A stretch of 64,000 bases of DNA from Paraburkholderia phenazinium (GCF_900142845.1 NZ_FSRU01000002.1:1612001-1676000), one strand, 5' to 3'. Positions 45,346-54,678 are shown, counted from the first letter of the stretch. Translations and numbers: made by a program. The notes: generated by a model not told the origin, from the sequence alone.

Positions 45346-45816
45346 ATGAAGCTGGCAATCGGATGCGATGAAGCCGCATTTGACCTGAAGGAACTGATCA
45401 AGCAACATTTGGCCGACAAGGGGCTGGACGTCACCGATTTCGGAACCTTCGAGGCGGAACCGGTCCACTATCCGAACATCGCGTTCGCCGTGGCGGAGAA
45501 GGTTGCGCAAGGCGAATTTGATCGTGCTGTCCTGATGTGCGGAACAGGCATCGGTATGGCGATCGCCGCCAACAAGGTACGCGGCATTCGCGCGGCGCAA
45601 TGTCACGACACGTATTCGGCCGAACGGGCGAGCAAGAGCAACGACGCGCAAATCATTACAATTGGCGCGCGCGTGGTCGGACCCGAACTCGCGAAAGCAA
45701 TCGTCGATACATGGCTCGGTGCGAGCTTCGATGGCGGACGCTCCGTGCCGAAGGTGAACCGCATCAAGGAATACGAGGATGATCACCTGCTACCCCACAA
45801 CAACAAGACTGTGTGA
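45346..45816 (+). CDS. rpiB: RpiB/LacAB-family sugar phosphate isomerase
   Basis: A 156-residue isomerase. The active-site cysteine lies in LMCGTGIGMAIAANKV, and CHDTYSAERASKSNDAQI and GARVVGPELAKAIVD are family blocks. RpiB interconverts ribose and ribulose 5-phosphates; relatives in tetritol clusters convert D-erythrulose 4-phosphate to D-erythrose 4-phosphate. The usual GxDH near residue 9 reads GCDEAAF here, which hints at an altered substrate. The ATG at 45346 follows a CAGGAG site. It is divergent from the ABC/DhaKL operon and followed by sorC. Confidence 0.92.
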   Translation: MKLAIGCDEAAFDLKELIKQHLADKGLDVTDFGTFEAEPVHYPNIAFAVAEKVAQGEFDRAVLMCGTGIGMAIAANKVRGIRAAQCHDTYSAERASKSNDAQIITIGARVVGPELAKAIVDTWLGASFDGGRSVPKVNRIKEYEDDHLLPHNNKTV

Positions 45817-45903
45817 ACTGGCTGGCCAGGTCATCAGTCGATAGCCCACCGGCTCTGCGGTAAGCCAGGTAATATCCAGCCGAATGGGAATGAGACAAAT
45901 CAT

Positions 45904-46890
45904 ATGACCACCGATGAACTGACTCGTCTGGCGACGCTCTACTACGTCGACGGACTGACACAGGAAGATCTGTCGAAGCAGTTCTCGCTTTCTCGAGCCA
46001 AAATAGGCCGTCTTCTGAAGCGTGCGCAGGAAGAAGGCATCGTTGAAATTCGCGTCAGGCACCATCCACGCGATACGCGCGACCTCGAACGTGAGCTGAT
46101 CGACCGGTTCGGCATCGAAAAAGCGATCGTGTCCGTCAATCACAAAGACCAGGACAAGCAGCGCGAGCTACTTGCCGGATTGGTCGCCAGCCATCTGGAT
46201 CGCATTCTCACGAATGACATGATTGTTGCCGTGGGTATCGGCCGCAATATCAACGCCATCTCGGAGCATGCGATCTCGTCGACGCAACGCTCCCCGACCT
46301 TCGTCTGCGCCATCGGCGGTTTCTACCGCGGCGGCGAGGTGATGAATGCCGACCACATCAGCCGCCGGCTGGCTGCCCGCTTTGGCGGCGGCAGCGAAAC
46401 GCTTTATGCGCCGGCCCTCGTGGGCGACCCCGACGTGCGCGAGGCGCTGCTTCACAACGACGCGGTCAAACCCACGCTCGACAAGGCGCGCAGAGCACAC
46501 ATCGCGCTGGTTGGCGTCGGCGACATCAATGAAGACAGCATCATGGTCCGCAACGGCTGGTTTTCGCCGGACGAAATCGCCGAGCTGCGCAAGTGCGGCG
46601 CCGTCGGAGACCTGATGGGCTACCACTTCATCGATATTGCCGGCCGTCCCGTTGTCACTCCGGTTCGCGACCGGGTCATCGGCCTTGGCATGGACGACCT
46701 GAAACGCATTCCGAACGTGATTGCCGTCGCCAGCGAAAACACCAAGACAACCGCTGTCCTGGGTGCATTGCGCGCAGGCGTCATCACCACGCTCGCAACG
46801 ACGGAAGCCATCGCTCAGTCGATCGTCAGCCTGGAAGACGCCACCCGCAATCCGCATTCTCCGCAGCAGCCGGAAGTGCTGACCCGGTAA
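45904..46890 (+). CDS. SorC/DeoR-type sugar-binding transcriptional regulator
   Basis: A 328-residue SorC-family regulator. The N-terminal helix-turn-helix (about 10-50: YVDGLTQEDLSKQFSLSRAK) is followed by the sugar-phosphate-binding domain (about 60-315: VAVGIGRNINAISEHA, GVGDINEDSIM, VIAVASENTKTTAVLGALRA). Members such as EryD control polyol operons in response to sugar phosphates. It follows rpiB by 87 bp and should regulate the divergent operon. Confidence 0.93.
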   Translation: MTTDELTRLATLYYVDGLTQEDLSKQFSLSRAKIGRLLKRAQEEGIVEIRVRHHPRDTRDLERELIDRFGIEKAIVSVNHKDQDKQRELLAGLVASHLDRILTNDMIVAVGIGRNINAISEHAISSTQRSPTFVCAIGGFYRGGEVMNADHISRRLAARFGGGSETLYAPALVGDPDVREALLHNDAVKPTLDKARRAHIALVGVGDINEDSIMVRNGWFSPDEIAELRKCGAVGDLMGYHFIDIAGRPVVTPVRDRVIGLGMDDLKRIPNVIAVASENTKTTAVLGALRAGVITTLATTEAIAQSIVSLEDATRNPHSPQQPEVLTR

Positions 46891-46932
46891 AAGGCAACCG
46901 TCTGCGTCGATCGCAGCGCCCGCCGCACCGCG

Positions 46933-47952
46933 CTAGGCGCGCAGGTCCACCACGACTTTGCCGAAATGCCGCCCTCCGGCGAGATACTCATAGGCGGCCG
47001 GCGCCTCATCGAACGGGAAGACCTTGTCGACAGCAGGAGTGATTGTGTTGACGTCGACGAAACGCACAAGCTGTTCGAGCATCGCACGGCTACCGGCCGT
47101 AATGCCGGTGAGGCGCTTGGCTCCGCCGATGAGCGCGCCGGGCTCGATCGAGACCCCTCCGCCGCCGCTGACCCGGCCGATCACGACAATCGCCCCGCCG
47201 GGTCCCGCGGCCTTCAGTGAGCGCGCCAACGTGCCCTCGCCGCCGACCTCGACCACGACATCGACCCCGGCGCCCTCCGTGAGCCGCAAGACCTCGTCCT
47301 GCCACTCCGGGCTGGTCCGGTAGTTGATGGTCGCATTCGCACCCAGCGCGCGGGCACGTTCAAGCTTTTCGTCCTGCGACGATGTCACGATCGTGAAGAC
47401 ACCCGCCGCTCTCGCAAGCTGCAACCCCCACAGCGAGACACCGCCGGTTCCCAGCAGCAGCACGCTGCCGCCGGGTTTGACCGCGCCTGCGACGAACAAC
47501 GCATTCCATGCCGTCACACCGGCGCAAGGCAACGTTGCCGCGGCAATGGCATCGAGACTGCGCGGTGCCAGCACGAAGGCGTCCTCGCTTGCCACCAGTT
47601 CTTCGGCGAGCGTGCCGTCGAACTGCGCGCCGAAGGACACGGCCGTCTTGCTGGGCGACAGTGCGCCGTCAATCCATCGCGGGTAATAACTTGTGATCAC
47701 GCGATCGCCTACCTTGAAGCGGGTGACCGCCTCCCCGACGGCGATGACCTCCCCGCATCCATCGACGAGCGGAACGATCGGATGACTCGGCGGGTTATAA
47801 AACGCGCCCTTCGCGAAACTGAGGTCACGATGATTGAGCGCGGCAGCGTCCACGCGCACTGCGATTTCGTGAGCCGCGGGATCCCGGCTCGGGCGTTCGA
47901 CACGTTCGAGTCCGGCAATGCCGGCACCGGACTGGATCTGATAAGCATTCAT
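46933..47952 (-). CDS. Zinc-independent MDR oxidoreductase (quinone/alcohol dehydrogenase-like)
   Basis: A 339-residue medium-chain dehydrogenase/reductase. The nucleotide motif is LLLGTGGVSLWGLQLARAAG, and the catalytic domain has ALNHRDLSFAKGAF and PLVDGCGEVIAVGE. The zinc ligands of true alcohol dehydrogenases are missing, so it is closer to NADPH:quinone or enone reductases. Its start overlaps the stop of the serine hydrolase, so the two are probably co-expressed. Confidence 0.88.
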   Translation of the reverse strand: MNAYQIQSGAGIAGLERVERPSRDPAAHEIAVRVDAAALNHRDLSFAKGAFYNPPSHPIVPLVDGCGEVIAVGEAVTRFKVGDRVITSYYPRWIDGALSPSKTAVSFGAQFDGTLAEELVASEDAFVLAPRSLDAIAAATLPCAGVTAWNALFVAGAVKPGGSVLLLGTGGVSLWGLQLARAAGVFTIVTSSQDEKLERARALGANATINYRTSPEWQDEVLRLTEGAGVDVVVEVGGEGTLARSLKAAGPGGAIVVIGRVSGGGGVSIEPGALIGGAKRLTGITAGSRAMLEQLVRFVDVNTITPAVDKVFPFDEAPAAYEYLAGGRHFGKVVVDLRA

Positions 47953-49235
47953 TAGCTATCCTGATAGACTGCTCGGCGCAGTGCGATTGGAAAATTGCCG
48001 GTCATCCCTGCTACGGCTGTGTTCGTCAACGCAACGACGGAAATGCCCGCAGCAGGGTCCACCCAGAAGTTCGTGCCGTACACGCCGGACCAGTTCCAGG
48101 CGCCGGCGTTCACCGGCGACTTCGCCGCCGCCGGATCCCTGAGTACGGCCACGCCGAGTCCCCAGCCGAAACCCGGGCCGGCGGCGCCGACCGGCAGGTC
48201 GCCGATCGCATTGGACGTCATCGCCACGACGGTTTGCGGGCGGATGATGCCCGCACCGCCGGTGCGGATCGCTTCGGCGAAGCGGAGGTAGTCTTCCGCC
48301 GTGCCGACCATGCCGACTCCGCCCGATGGAAAGGCCGTCGCATCGAATGCGCGGGCGGGCGAATACACAATGGCGCTTTGCCCGAATCGAAGCGAAAAGG
48401 GATCGGTCATCCGGGTTGGCTGAGGCGACGCATCGCCATACGGCGTCGCCAGCACGGTGTCGGCTGTCGCAACGAAGCGAACGCTGGACATGCCCAACGG
48501 GCCCGTCACGATTCGCTGGACCGCATCGGGCAAGGTCATGCCGCTCACGCGTTCGATCACGGCCCCAAGCACATCGATGGCGACGGAATAGTGCCAACCG
48601 GTGCCCGGCTCGAAAAGCAGCGGTGCCGAAGCGATTCGCCGCAGGTTCTCGTCAAGCGACAGGCCGGAATGATCGAGTCCGTCAGACACACCCAGCCGGT
48701 GATAGGGACCGTCCTCGGCCTCCAGAAATCCATAAGTCAGGCCCGCCGTGTGCGTCAGCAGATGGCGCACGGTGATGACGGGCTCGCGGCCATCGGGCAG
48801 CTTCGGCCGGAACTCGGGAAGCCACCGCGTAACGGGGTCCTCGAGACCAAGCCGGCCATCGTCGATGAGCGCCAGCGCCGTCACGCAGACGATCGGTTTG
48901 CTCATCGACGCCAGACGGCAGACTTCGTTTTCCGTCATAGGCCGGCGAGTCTCACGGTCGGCAAAGCCGGCCGCGCGCCGGTAGGCGATCTCGCCGTCTT
49001 TTGCAGCAATCACGGTCGCGCCGACGATGTATCCGCTGTTCACCGCGTCGAGCATGACGGCGTCCAGCGCCTTCGCCCGATTCCAGCGGGGCTCCATAGC
49101 CGGCGCGGACGGCGTCGCAGCGGAAGCCGGACGCGTCAGCGCCGCGGCCAGCCCGCCGATCGTGGCGGTGACGCAGAAGTCACGACGGGACACCGTTCGA
49201 ACCGCAGCGGCCCGACGGGAAGTGGATGCTTTCAT
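47952..49235 (-). CDS. Tat-exported serine hydrolase, beta-lactamase family
   Basis: A 427-residue class C-type serine hydrolase. A twin-arginine signal SRRDFCVTATIGGLAAAL precedes the domain. The nucleophile motif SxxK is ASMSKPIV and the second-motif tyrosine is in WHYSVAIDVLGAVI. It likely acts in the periplasm on an ester or amide such as a lactone, beta-lactam or peptide. The ATG at 49235 gives a proper Tat signal; the longer ORF to 49280 does not. It is divergent from a LysR regulator and coupled to the oxidoreductase. Confidence 0.9.
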   Translation of the reverse strand: MKASTSRRAAAVRTVSRRDFCVTATIGGLAAALTRPASAATPSAPAMEPRWNRAKALDAVMLDAVNSGYIVGATVIAAKDGEIAYRRAAGFADRETRRPMTENEVCRLASMSKPIVCVTALALIDDGRLGLEDPVTRWLPEFRPKLPDGREPVITVRHLLTHTAGLTYGFLEAEDGPYHRLGVSDGLDHSGLSLDENLRRIASAPLLFEPGTGWHYSVAIDVLGAVIERVSGMTLPDAVQRIVTGPLGMSSVRFVATADTVLATPYGDASPQPTRMTDPFSLRFGQSAIVYSPARAFDATAFPSGGVGMVGTAEDYLRFAEAIRTGGAGIIRPQTVVAMTSNAIGDLPVGAAGPGFGWGLGVAVLRDPAAAKSPVNAGAWNWSGVYGTNFWVDPAAGISVVALTNTAVAGMTGNFPIALRRAVYQDS

Positions 49236-49353
49236 TGCTGTTCTTGCCGCTTGCGCGGCTTCTATCACGATACACAGCAATGTACAGTTTCACCTGCGAG
49301 GCGATAATATATGCAGCCGTCGATTCAGTTTTTAACCAGAGTGAGAAATCATA

Positions 49354-50268
49354 ATGCTTGATCGCATCACGGGAATGCAGGTCTTCTCGCGTGCAGCAAC
49401 GGCTGGAAGCCTCTCCGCGGCCGCCCGGCAGCTCGGCCTGTCGCCCGCGATGGCGACCAAGCACCTGGATGCCGTGGAGCAACGGCTGGGTGTGCGCCTG
49501 TTTCACCGCAGCACGCGCAAGCTCACCCTCACCGAAGCAGGCCAGCAATATCTGGAGACCTGCGTCCGGGTCCTTCCCGATCTGGAGGAGGCCGAAGCGA
49601 TGATCGCGTCGCAGCGTGTCGAGGCGAGCGGACTGCTGCGGCTGAATTCGCCGCTTTCGTTTGGCGTCCGATACATCGCACCGCTGATTCCTGCCTTCAA
49701 TAGCAAGCATCCCGGAGTCACGATCGATCTCGGACTGAACGATCGCGTCGTCGACCTGATGGAAGAGGGTTGGGATCTGACGATCCGGGTTGGGCGTCTG
49801 AAGGACAACCGTCTGGTGTCCCGCAGGCTCGCAGAAAGCGCGATGATCGTCTGCGCGGCGCCGGGCTACTGGGAACGGCACGGACGCCCCACGCTCTGGT
49901 CCGAACTCGGCGGTCACAATTGCCTGAGCGTCTCTTTTTCCAACATCTCGCGGCCCGACGAATGGCGCTTCGGCAAGGACGGGGACAAGCGCGTGGCCGT
50001 CAAGGGAACGCTGCGAACCAACAACGGCGACGCACTCGTCGCTGCGGCCGTTGCCGGTCTCGGCGTTCTTTACGAGCCCGAGTTCATCGTTGCCGATGCC
50101 ATCCGGCAAGGCGCACTGGAGCAGATTGCGCTCGATGTACGCACGGCGGAGCTCGGCGGCATACACCTGGTTCGCGCGCCGGATCGGGCGCCCCCGGCAA
50201 AGGTGCGGGTCATGACCGATTTCCTTCTCGCGGCATTCAACCCACATCCGCCGTGGGTTATTCGTTAA
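49354..50268 (+). CDS. LysR-family transcriptional regulator
   Basis: A 304-residue LysR protein. The helix-turn-helix is at about residues 5-60 (MQVFSRAATAGSLSAAARQL, PAMATKHLDAVEQRLGVRLF) and the effector domain follows. It resembles the DNA-binding-plus-sensor type that controls adjacent redox genes. It is divergent from the Tat-exported hydrolase and its partner oxidoreductase, which are its likely targets. Confidence 0.93.
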   Translation: MLDRITGMQVFSRAATAGSLSAAARQLGLSPAMATKHLDAVEQRLGVRLFHRSTRKLTLTEAGQQYLETCVRVLPDLEEAEAMIASQRVEASGLLRLNSPLSFGVRYIAPLIPAFNSKHPGVTIDLGLNDRVVDLMEEGWDLTIRVGRLKDNRLVSRRLAESAMIVCAAPGYWERHGRPTLWSELGGHNCLSVSFSNISRPDEWRFGKDGDKRVAVKGTLRTNNGDALVAAAVAGLGVLYEPEFIVADAIRQGALEQIALDVRTAELGGIHLVRAPDRAPPAKVRVMTDFLLAAFNPHPPWVIR

Positions 50269-50455
50269 CGCATCGGCGATCGCACGCCTCGATCGCCCCG
50301 AGGGCAAACGGTCCGACTTCTCACTGCAAGAAAAAACACAATCTCCGGCCAGTCAGATTGTTCCCGTCCGCAGAACCTCTACCATTGAACTCCGTCGGCC
50401 AGCATCCAGTCCGCGCAGCGGACTGTGTCTGCCTCAACCCGCACGAGTGCATCCC

Positions 50456-51589
50456 ATGACCGCTCCCTCCCTTTCCCGTCGTTCATTCGTCGCGGGCGGC
50501 CTGGCCATGCTGGCCGATCTGCCAGCCTTTGGTCAGTCGCTCGCTCCCCCTGGCGCGGCTTCGCCGTCCTCGCTTCCGAACCTCGGCGGCGAGGGGCCGT
50601 GGGATTACTGGGCATCAGGTCAGGGAGCGGGCGTCGTCCGGATTGCGGCTGCGGCGATCCTTTCCGCGAGTCCTTACGATACCCAGCCCTGGTTGTTCCG
50701 GCTGGGCGAAACGCGCATCGAGGTACTGGCCGACAAGGATCGTGCGCTCGGTGAACTCGATCCGTTCCGCCGGGAACTCTACATGGGCCTCGGATGCGCC
50801 ATCGAGAACGCATGTGTGGCCGCGCCGGCTCAAGGGGTCAACCCTGTCGTCCATCTGTTGCCCGAGTCGTCGGCTGGAAACGACGAACTCGCTGCGGCGA
50901 TCGAACTGGAGCCGGCCCGGCAAGCGAGGCATCCGTATCAGGATGCGATTGCCCGCAGACACACCAACCGCCTTCCCTACGACACGGGTCGCAAGGTCGA
51001 TCAGGCCACGCTCGACGCGCTTGCCGGACTGGTGTCCTCGTCGGATACGAAAGTCATTTTCCTGGAGCCGGCTTCAACGGGCGGCACGGTCTTTACGGAT
51101 CTGATGATGCAGGCAACCCAACGCATCATCGACACGCCGGGTTTGCGCGACGGCCGCTGGACAGGCATGCGCTCGACAGCAGCAAATCCGTCCGCCCTGG
51201 ACGCCAAAGCCCTGCAACAGGCCGACGCGAACTGGCTGAAGGCAACCCGCACGGTGGCGTGCGCAACGGCATCCGCATTCGGGCTGATCATGGTCCGCGG
51301 AACCAGACAGGATCATCGTCTGCACATCGAGGCCGGACGGCTTTGGCAGCGCATCCATCTCGACGGCACCAACCGCGGCCTGGCGATGCAGCCAATGAAC
51401 CATTTCATCGAAGTGATCGACTACGAGACCCGCACACAAGGCACCTCGCCGGTATCCTCAGCCATGCGGGCCGCGCTGCCGCAAGACTGGAACGGATGGG
51501 AGCCTATCTTCGGCTTGCGCCTCGGCTACGCCGATGCCACGGCTCCACGCAGCCCCCGCCGGCCGCTGGCGTCGATTGTGGTTGCCTGA
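50456..51589 (+). CDS. Tat-exported nitroreductase-fold protein (Acg-like)
   Basis: A 377-residue protein with a twin-arginine signal (LSRRSFVAGGLAMLADLPAF) and a nitroreductase-like body similar to the Acg family, with AAAILSASPYDTQPWLFRLG near residue 60 and ARRHTNRLPYDTG. Such proteins probably bind FMN, but catalysis is poorly defined. Export of a folded, flavin-loaded protein fits a Tat signal. The start is the ATG at 50456, 9 bp after an in-frame GTG. Confidence 0.8.
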   Translation: MTAPSLSRRSFVAGGLAMLADLPAFGQSLAPPGAASPSSLPNLGGEGPWDYWASGQGAGVVRIAAAAILSASPYDTQPWLFRLGETRIEVLADKDRALGELDPFRRELYMGLGCAIENACVAAPAQGVNPVVHLLPESSAGNDELAAAIELEPARQARHPYQDAIARRHTNRLPYDTGRKVDQATLDALAGLVSSSDTKVIFLEPASTGGTVFTDLMMQATQRIIDTPGLRDGRWTGMRSTAANPSALDAKALQQADANWLKATRTVACATASAFGLIMVRGTRQDHRLHIEAGRLWQRIHLDGTNRGLAMQPMNHFIEVIDYETRTQGTSPVSSAMRAALPQDWNGWEPIFGLRLGYADATAPRSPRRPLASIVVA

Positions 51590-51810
51590 CGGAATCGCTA
51601 GCGGTTGGCTATTGCCATTGCTCCCGCTCAACTTGCAAAGGCAGAGGCGTCGAGAGCGGGTCGAGTCGTTCGTGTTACTCATCGTGCACCACAGGCATCC
51701 CTGAGCGCCTGCCACTGCCGATTGAAACTGTTTTTCCTTGCGAGCGGCTTATCGGCCGCCGAGCGAAACGGTAGTCTCGGTCGGCTCTCAATGTAGAAAC
51801 AGGATCTTCC

Positions 51811-53262
51811 GTGGCACGACAGCAGGCAACACACTGGATCGACGGGCAATGGGCCGCGACGGGCACCCACCGCGACAGTATCAACCCGGCCAGCGGCCAG
51901 GCCTTCGCATCGTATTTCGATGGCGGTCTCGAAGAAGCGCAGCGGGCCGTCGCCGCGGCCCGACGCAGCTTTCGCGAAACCGACTGGAGCGTCGACCCCA
52001 TGCGCCGCGCAGCGGCCCTGAGCCATCTGGCCGATGCCTACGAACAGCGCGGGCAGGACATCGTCGACTGCCTGTCCGAGGAGAACGGCAAGCCCAAGGC
52101 CGAGGCCGGCTTCGAAGCGATGCAGATCGTGCGCGCGCTGCGGTTTGCTTCCGGCCTGGCCTTGCACACATTCGGCCGCGTCTCGGAACCGCGGCCGGGC
52201 ACGCACTCGATGGTCTTGCGCCAGGCAGTCGGCGTGGCAGGCCTGATCGTCCCGTGGAATTCGCCGGCCTACCTGCTGGTTCGCGCGCTCGCACCCGCGC
52301 TTGCCGCCGGCTGCACAGCCGTTATCAAACTGCCCGCGCAGGCCGCACAAACGGCGCAACTTTCCGCCGAGATCCTGGCCAGTGTGGCGGAACTGCCGCA
52401 AGGGGCCGTGAACCTCTTCGTGGAGAGCGGCTCGGACGGTGCGCGACATCTGGTCGATTCCCCCGAGGTGCCGGTGATCAACTTCACCGGCAGCACCGGG
52501 ACTGGCCGCGCAATCGCGATGGCGGGCGCCGCAAAATTCAAGCGCGTCGGTCTCGAGTTGGGCGGCAAGACGCCACACCTGGTTTTCGACGATGCGGATC
52601 TCGAGGCCGCCCTGCCGACCATCGTGGCCTCGTTGACCGTCTTCGCCGGGCAGTTCTGCGTGACGGGCGGCCGAATCCTGGTTCAACGAAGCATCGCCGC
52701 GACCTTCAAGGAACGTCTGGCACAACGGCTCGCGGCCGTGCAGCCTGGTCCGGCTTCCGACCCGTCGAGCCAGATGGGACCGCTGATCGACCGGCAAGCT
52801 GTGCAGCGTGTCGACGAGATGGTGAACGCCGCGATCGTGGATGGCGCCAAAGTCGTCGTTCGTGGCGGTCCGGTTGTCGACGGTCCGCTTGCTGCCGGCG
52901 CCTTCTATCGTCCGACGCTGCTCGAAGTGCCGGCGTCGGGCATGGCGATTTCTCGCGATGAAGTATTCGGTCCGGTTCAGACGCTGCAGGTATTCGACAC
53001 CGAGGAGGAAGCGGTCGCCATGGCCAACGACAGCGAATATGGCTTGAGCGCCTGCATCTGGACGCGCGATGCCGACCGGCCGATCCGCGTCGCCCGCCAG
53101 CTCGAAGCCGGCCACATCTGCATCAACGAATGGGCCGGCATGCAGGTCGAATTCGAGGAAGGCGGCTTCAAGAACAGCGGTCAGGGCCGGCTTGGCGGTC
53201 TCGCGGGTATTGACGACTTCCTGGAGTACAAGCAGATTCTGCAGGTCTTCCGCCGGGGATAA
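51811..53262 (+). CDS. NAD(P)-dependent aldehyde dehydrogenase
   Basis: A 483-residue aldehyde dehydrogenase. The catalytic cysteine is in VFAGQFCVTGGRIL, the general-base glutamate in LELGGKTPHLVF, and the cofactor region is VPVINFTGSTGTG. It oxidises an aldehyde to the acid. The GTG at 51811 follows a CAGGAT ribosome site. It is a likely functional partner of the nearby oxidoreductases, though no pathway can be fixed. Confidence 0.93.
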   Translation: MARQQATHWIDGQWAATGTHRDSINPASGQAFASYFDGGLEEAQRAVAAARRSFRETDWSVDPMRRAAALSHLADAYEQRGQDIVDCLSEENGKPKAEAGFEAMQIVRALRFASGLALHTFGRVSEPRPGTHSMVLRQAVGVAGLIVPWNSPAYLLVRALAPALAAGCTAVIKLPAQAAQTAQLSAEILASVAELPQGAVNLFVESGSDGARHLVDSPEVPVINFTGSTGTGRAIAMAGAAKFKRVGLELGGKTPHLVFDDADLEAALPTIVASLTVFAGQFCVTGGRILVQRSIAATFKERLAQRLAAVQPGPASDPSSQMGPLIDRQAVQRVDEMVNAAIVDGAKVVVRGGPVVDGPLAAGAFYRPTLLEVPASGMAISRDEVFGPVQTLQVFDTEEEAVAMANDSEYGLSACIWTRDADRPIRVARQLEAGHICINEWAGMQVEFEEGGFKNSGQGRLGGLAGIDDFLEYKQILQVFRRG

Positions 53263-53441
53263 AAACGGCTTTCGATGTCCGTTCCGGGCGCGCATTGACG
53301 CATCGGCGCTTCGCGTGATCGGCACACGTGCGCTGATGGATATCGGCACGCTCGAACGGCCCTAAAAGCGGAGGTGCAAGTCACTCGAGTTGCGGCTGTT
53401 GCTGCCGACATCCTGGCTCGCTACGAGGCTAAGCGCCTTTG

Positions 53442-54098
53442 TCACGGTTCAAGCGAATTTGCGATGTTCTCTTCGCAATCCGCCCAGTACCGCAGCGGAT
53501 CGCGATGCTGTGGATAGCGTGCGTCAAGCCACGCCGACAGTCTGGTCCAATCGGGATGATTAGTACCAGACTGCGCTGACCAGGTCGACGACCGCTCAAG
53601 GATCTGGCCGCTCTCTCGATCACGGACAAGCAAACTGCCGAGACCATTCGAACTGTTCGCCTGGGACTCCACCAGATACCGCGGCAGAATCCTGAGTTCA
53701 GCATCCTCGGCCCACCCGTATAAGGCGCGGACCACGCCGCTCGGATCTCGCAGCTCGATGGGTCCGCTTTCGGGGCGAACGGCTGCCCAGCCCTCGGGAA
53801 ATTCGGTGACGACCTCGTTCTTGCCTTCCCTCACCCACTTCACCCGCCACGCCCGTTGCATCGCGTCGCGCAGACGAGACATCGATTCATAGCCGCGCGG
53901 CAGCTCGATCGCCATAGGCAATGTAACCAGGTTGTCTTTCCAGAGTTTCGATTCTTCGTCGATGCGTTCGACCTTTTCGAACACACCCTCTTCGAACGGA
54001 TTCGCCGCCCGGTTCGTCGATCTAACGCTCGCTTGAGGCAGGCCTTCGAAAAGGCGCTCGGCATCCTGGCGGGTGCGTTTAGGTTTTCCATTTTTCAT
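53442..54098 (-). CDS. Hypothetical protein
   Basis: A 218-residue soluble protein that I do not recognise. It has a basic N-terminus (MKNGKPKRTRQDAERLF), no signal peptide or membrane helix and a Trp-rich C-terminus (WTRLSAWLDARYP). It begins the accessory patch that extends to the tRNA gene. No function is proposed. Confidence 0.7.
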   Translation of the reverse strand: MKNGKPKRTRQDAERLFEGLPQASVRSTNRAANPFEEGVFEKVERIDEESKLWKDNLVTLPMAIELPRGYESMSRLRDAMQRAWRVKWVREGKNEVVTEFPEGWAAVRPESGPIELRDPSGVVRALYGWAEDAELRILPRYLVESQANSSNGLGSLLVRDRESGQILERSSTWSAQSGTNHPDWTRLSAWLDARYPQHRDPLRYWADCEENIANSLEP

Positions 54099-54185
54099 CG
54101 GTTTTTACGCTTCTAGTTTCATCGTGCGCCTAGCGTCTGTTACTGGCTTGCGCGGGGGTAATGGGGCAGCTCATGCCAGAACCGA

Positions 54186-54410
54186 TTAGAACAGCGGGAA
54201 TGGCCTGATCTCGTAAGCGGACATGAGCTTTAGACGGACGTCCACCGCGACTCGCTTCGTGCCCACTCCGTGATATTCAATCTCGTAACTTCCGTTCGGA
54301 AGACTCGCGCCAAGAGAGAGCCGCATGCCTGGCTGGAAATGCTGGTGCGCCTCAATTTCCGAGTTTGCGAGCTCTATGAAGCGTTCTGGAAGAATCAATT
54401 CCTTCGCCAT
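54186..54410 (-). CDS. Small hypothetical protein
   Basis: A 74-residue soluble protein (MAKELILPERFIELANSEIE) that I do not recognise. A purine-rich GGGGGTAAG stretch precedes the ATG. It is co-oriented with the neighbouring hypothetical genes. Confidence 0.55.
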   Translation of the reverse strand: MAKELILPERFIELANSEIEAHQHFQPGMRLSLGASLPNGSYEIEYHGVGTKRVAVDVRLKLMSAYEIRPFPLF

Positions 54411-54594
54411 GGCTTACCCCCGTCTACGTTTCCTGTAAGGGATCGTAGCATGGCGAACTATCGAATGATGCGGCCGAGCAAAGGACACAAAGGATCTGTG
54501 TATCCCATGTGAAATTGACACGCGTCTGACCATCGTTGACACTCGGCGCCGACCGCTCGGGTTACCATCGTCGAAAATTGCAATTGGTGTCCAG
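54411..54594. other. Intergenic, nothing recognised
   Basis: Part of a 410-bp stretch in the accessory patch. Apart from the tiny membrane ORF and the terminator listed separately, I see no gene here. Confidence 0.4.
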
Positions 54595-54678
54595 ATGAAG
54601 TACCCCTACGATTTCATTCTTGCGGCGGCCTTCTTCTTGGGCGCACTATTCTGCATTGTTACGCTAGCCGCTGGATAG
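54595..54678 (+). CDS. Putative 27-residue membrane peptide
   Basis: ATG-initiated ORF encoding MKYPYDFILAAAFF and then a hydrophobic run to the stop, forming one membrane helix. No strong ribosome site is visible. It is a candidate small protein only; it could equally be chance. Confidence 0.3.
   Translation: MKYPYDFILAAAFFLGALFCIVTLAAG

Noticed and set aside
53263..53441. Left boundary repeat of an island at the tRNA
   Set aside because: No copy of the tRNA 3' end was seen here by eye.
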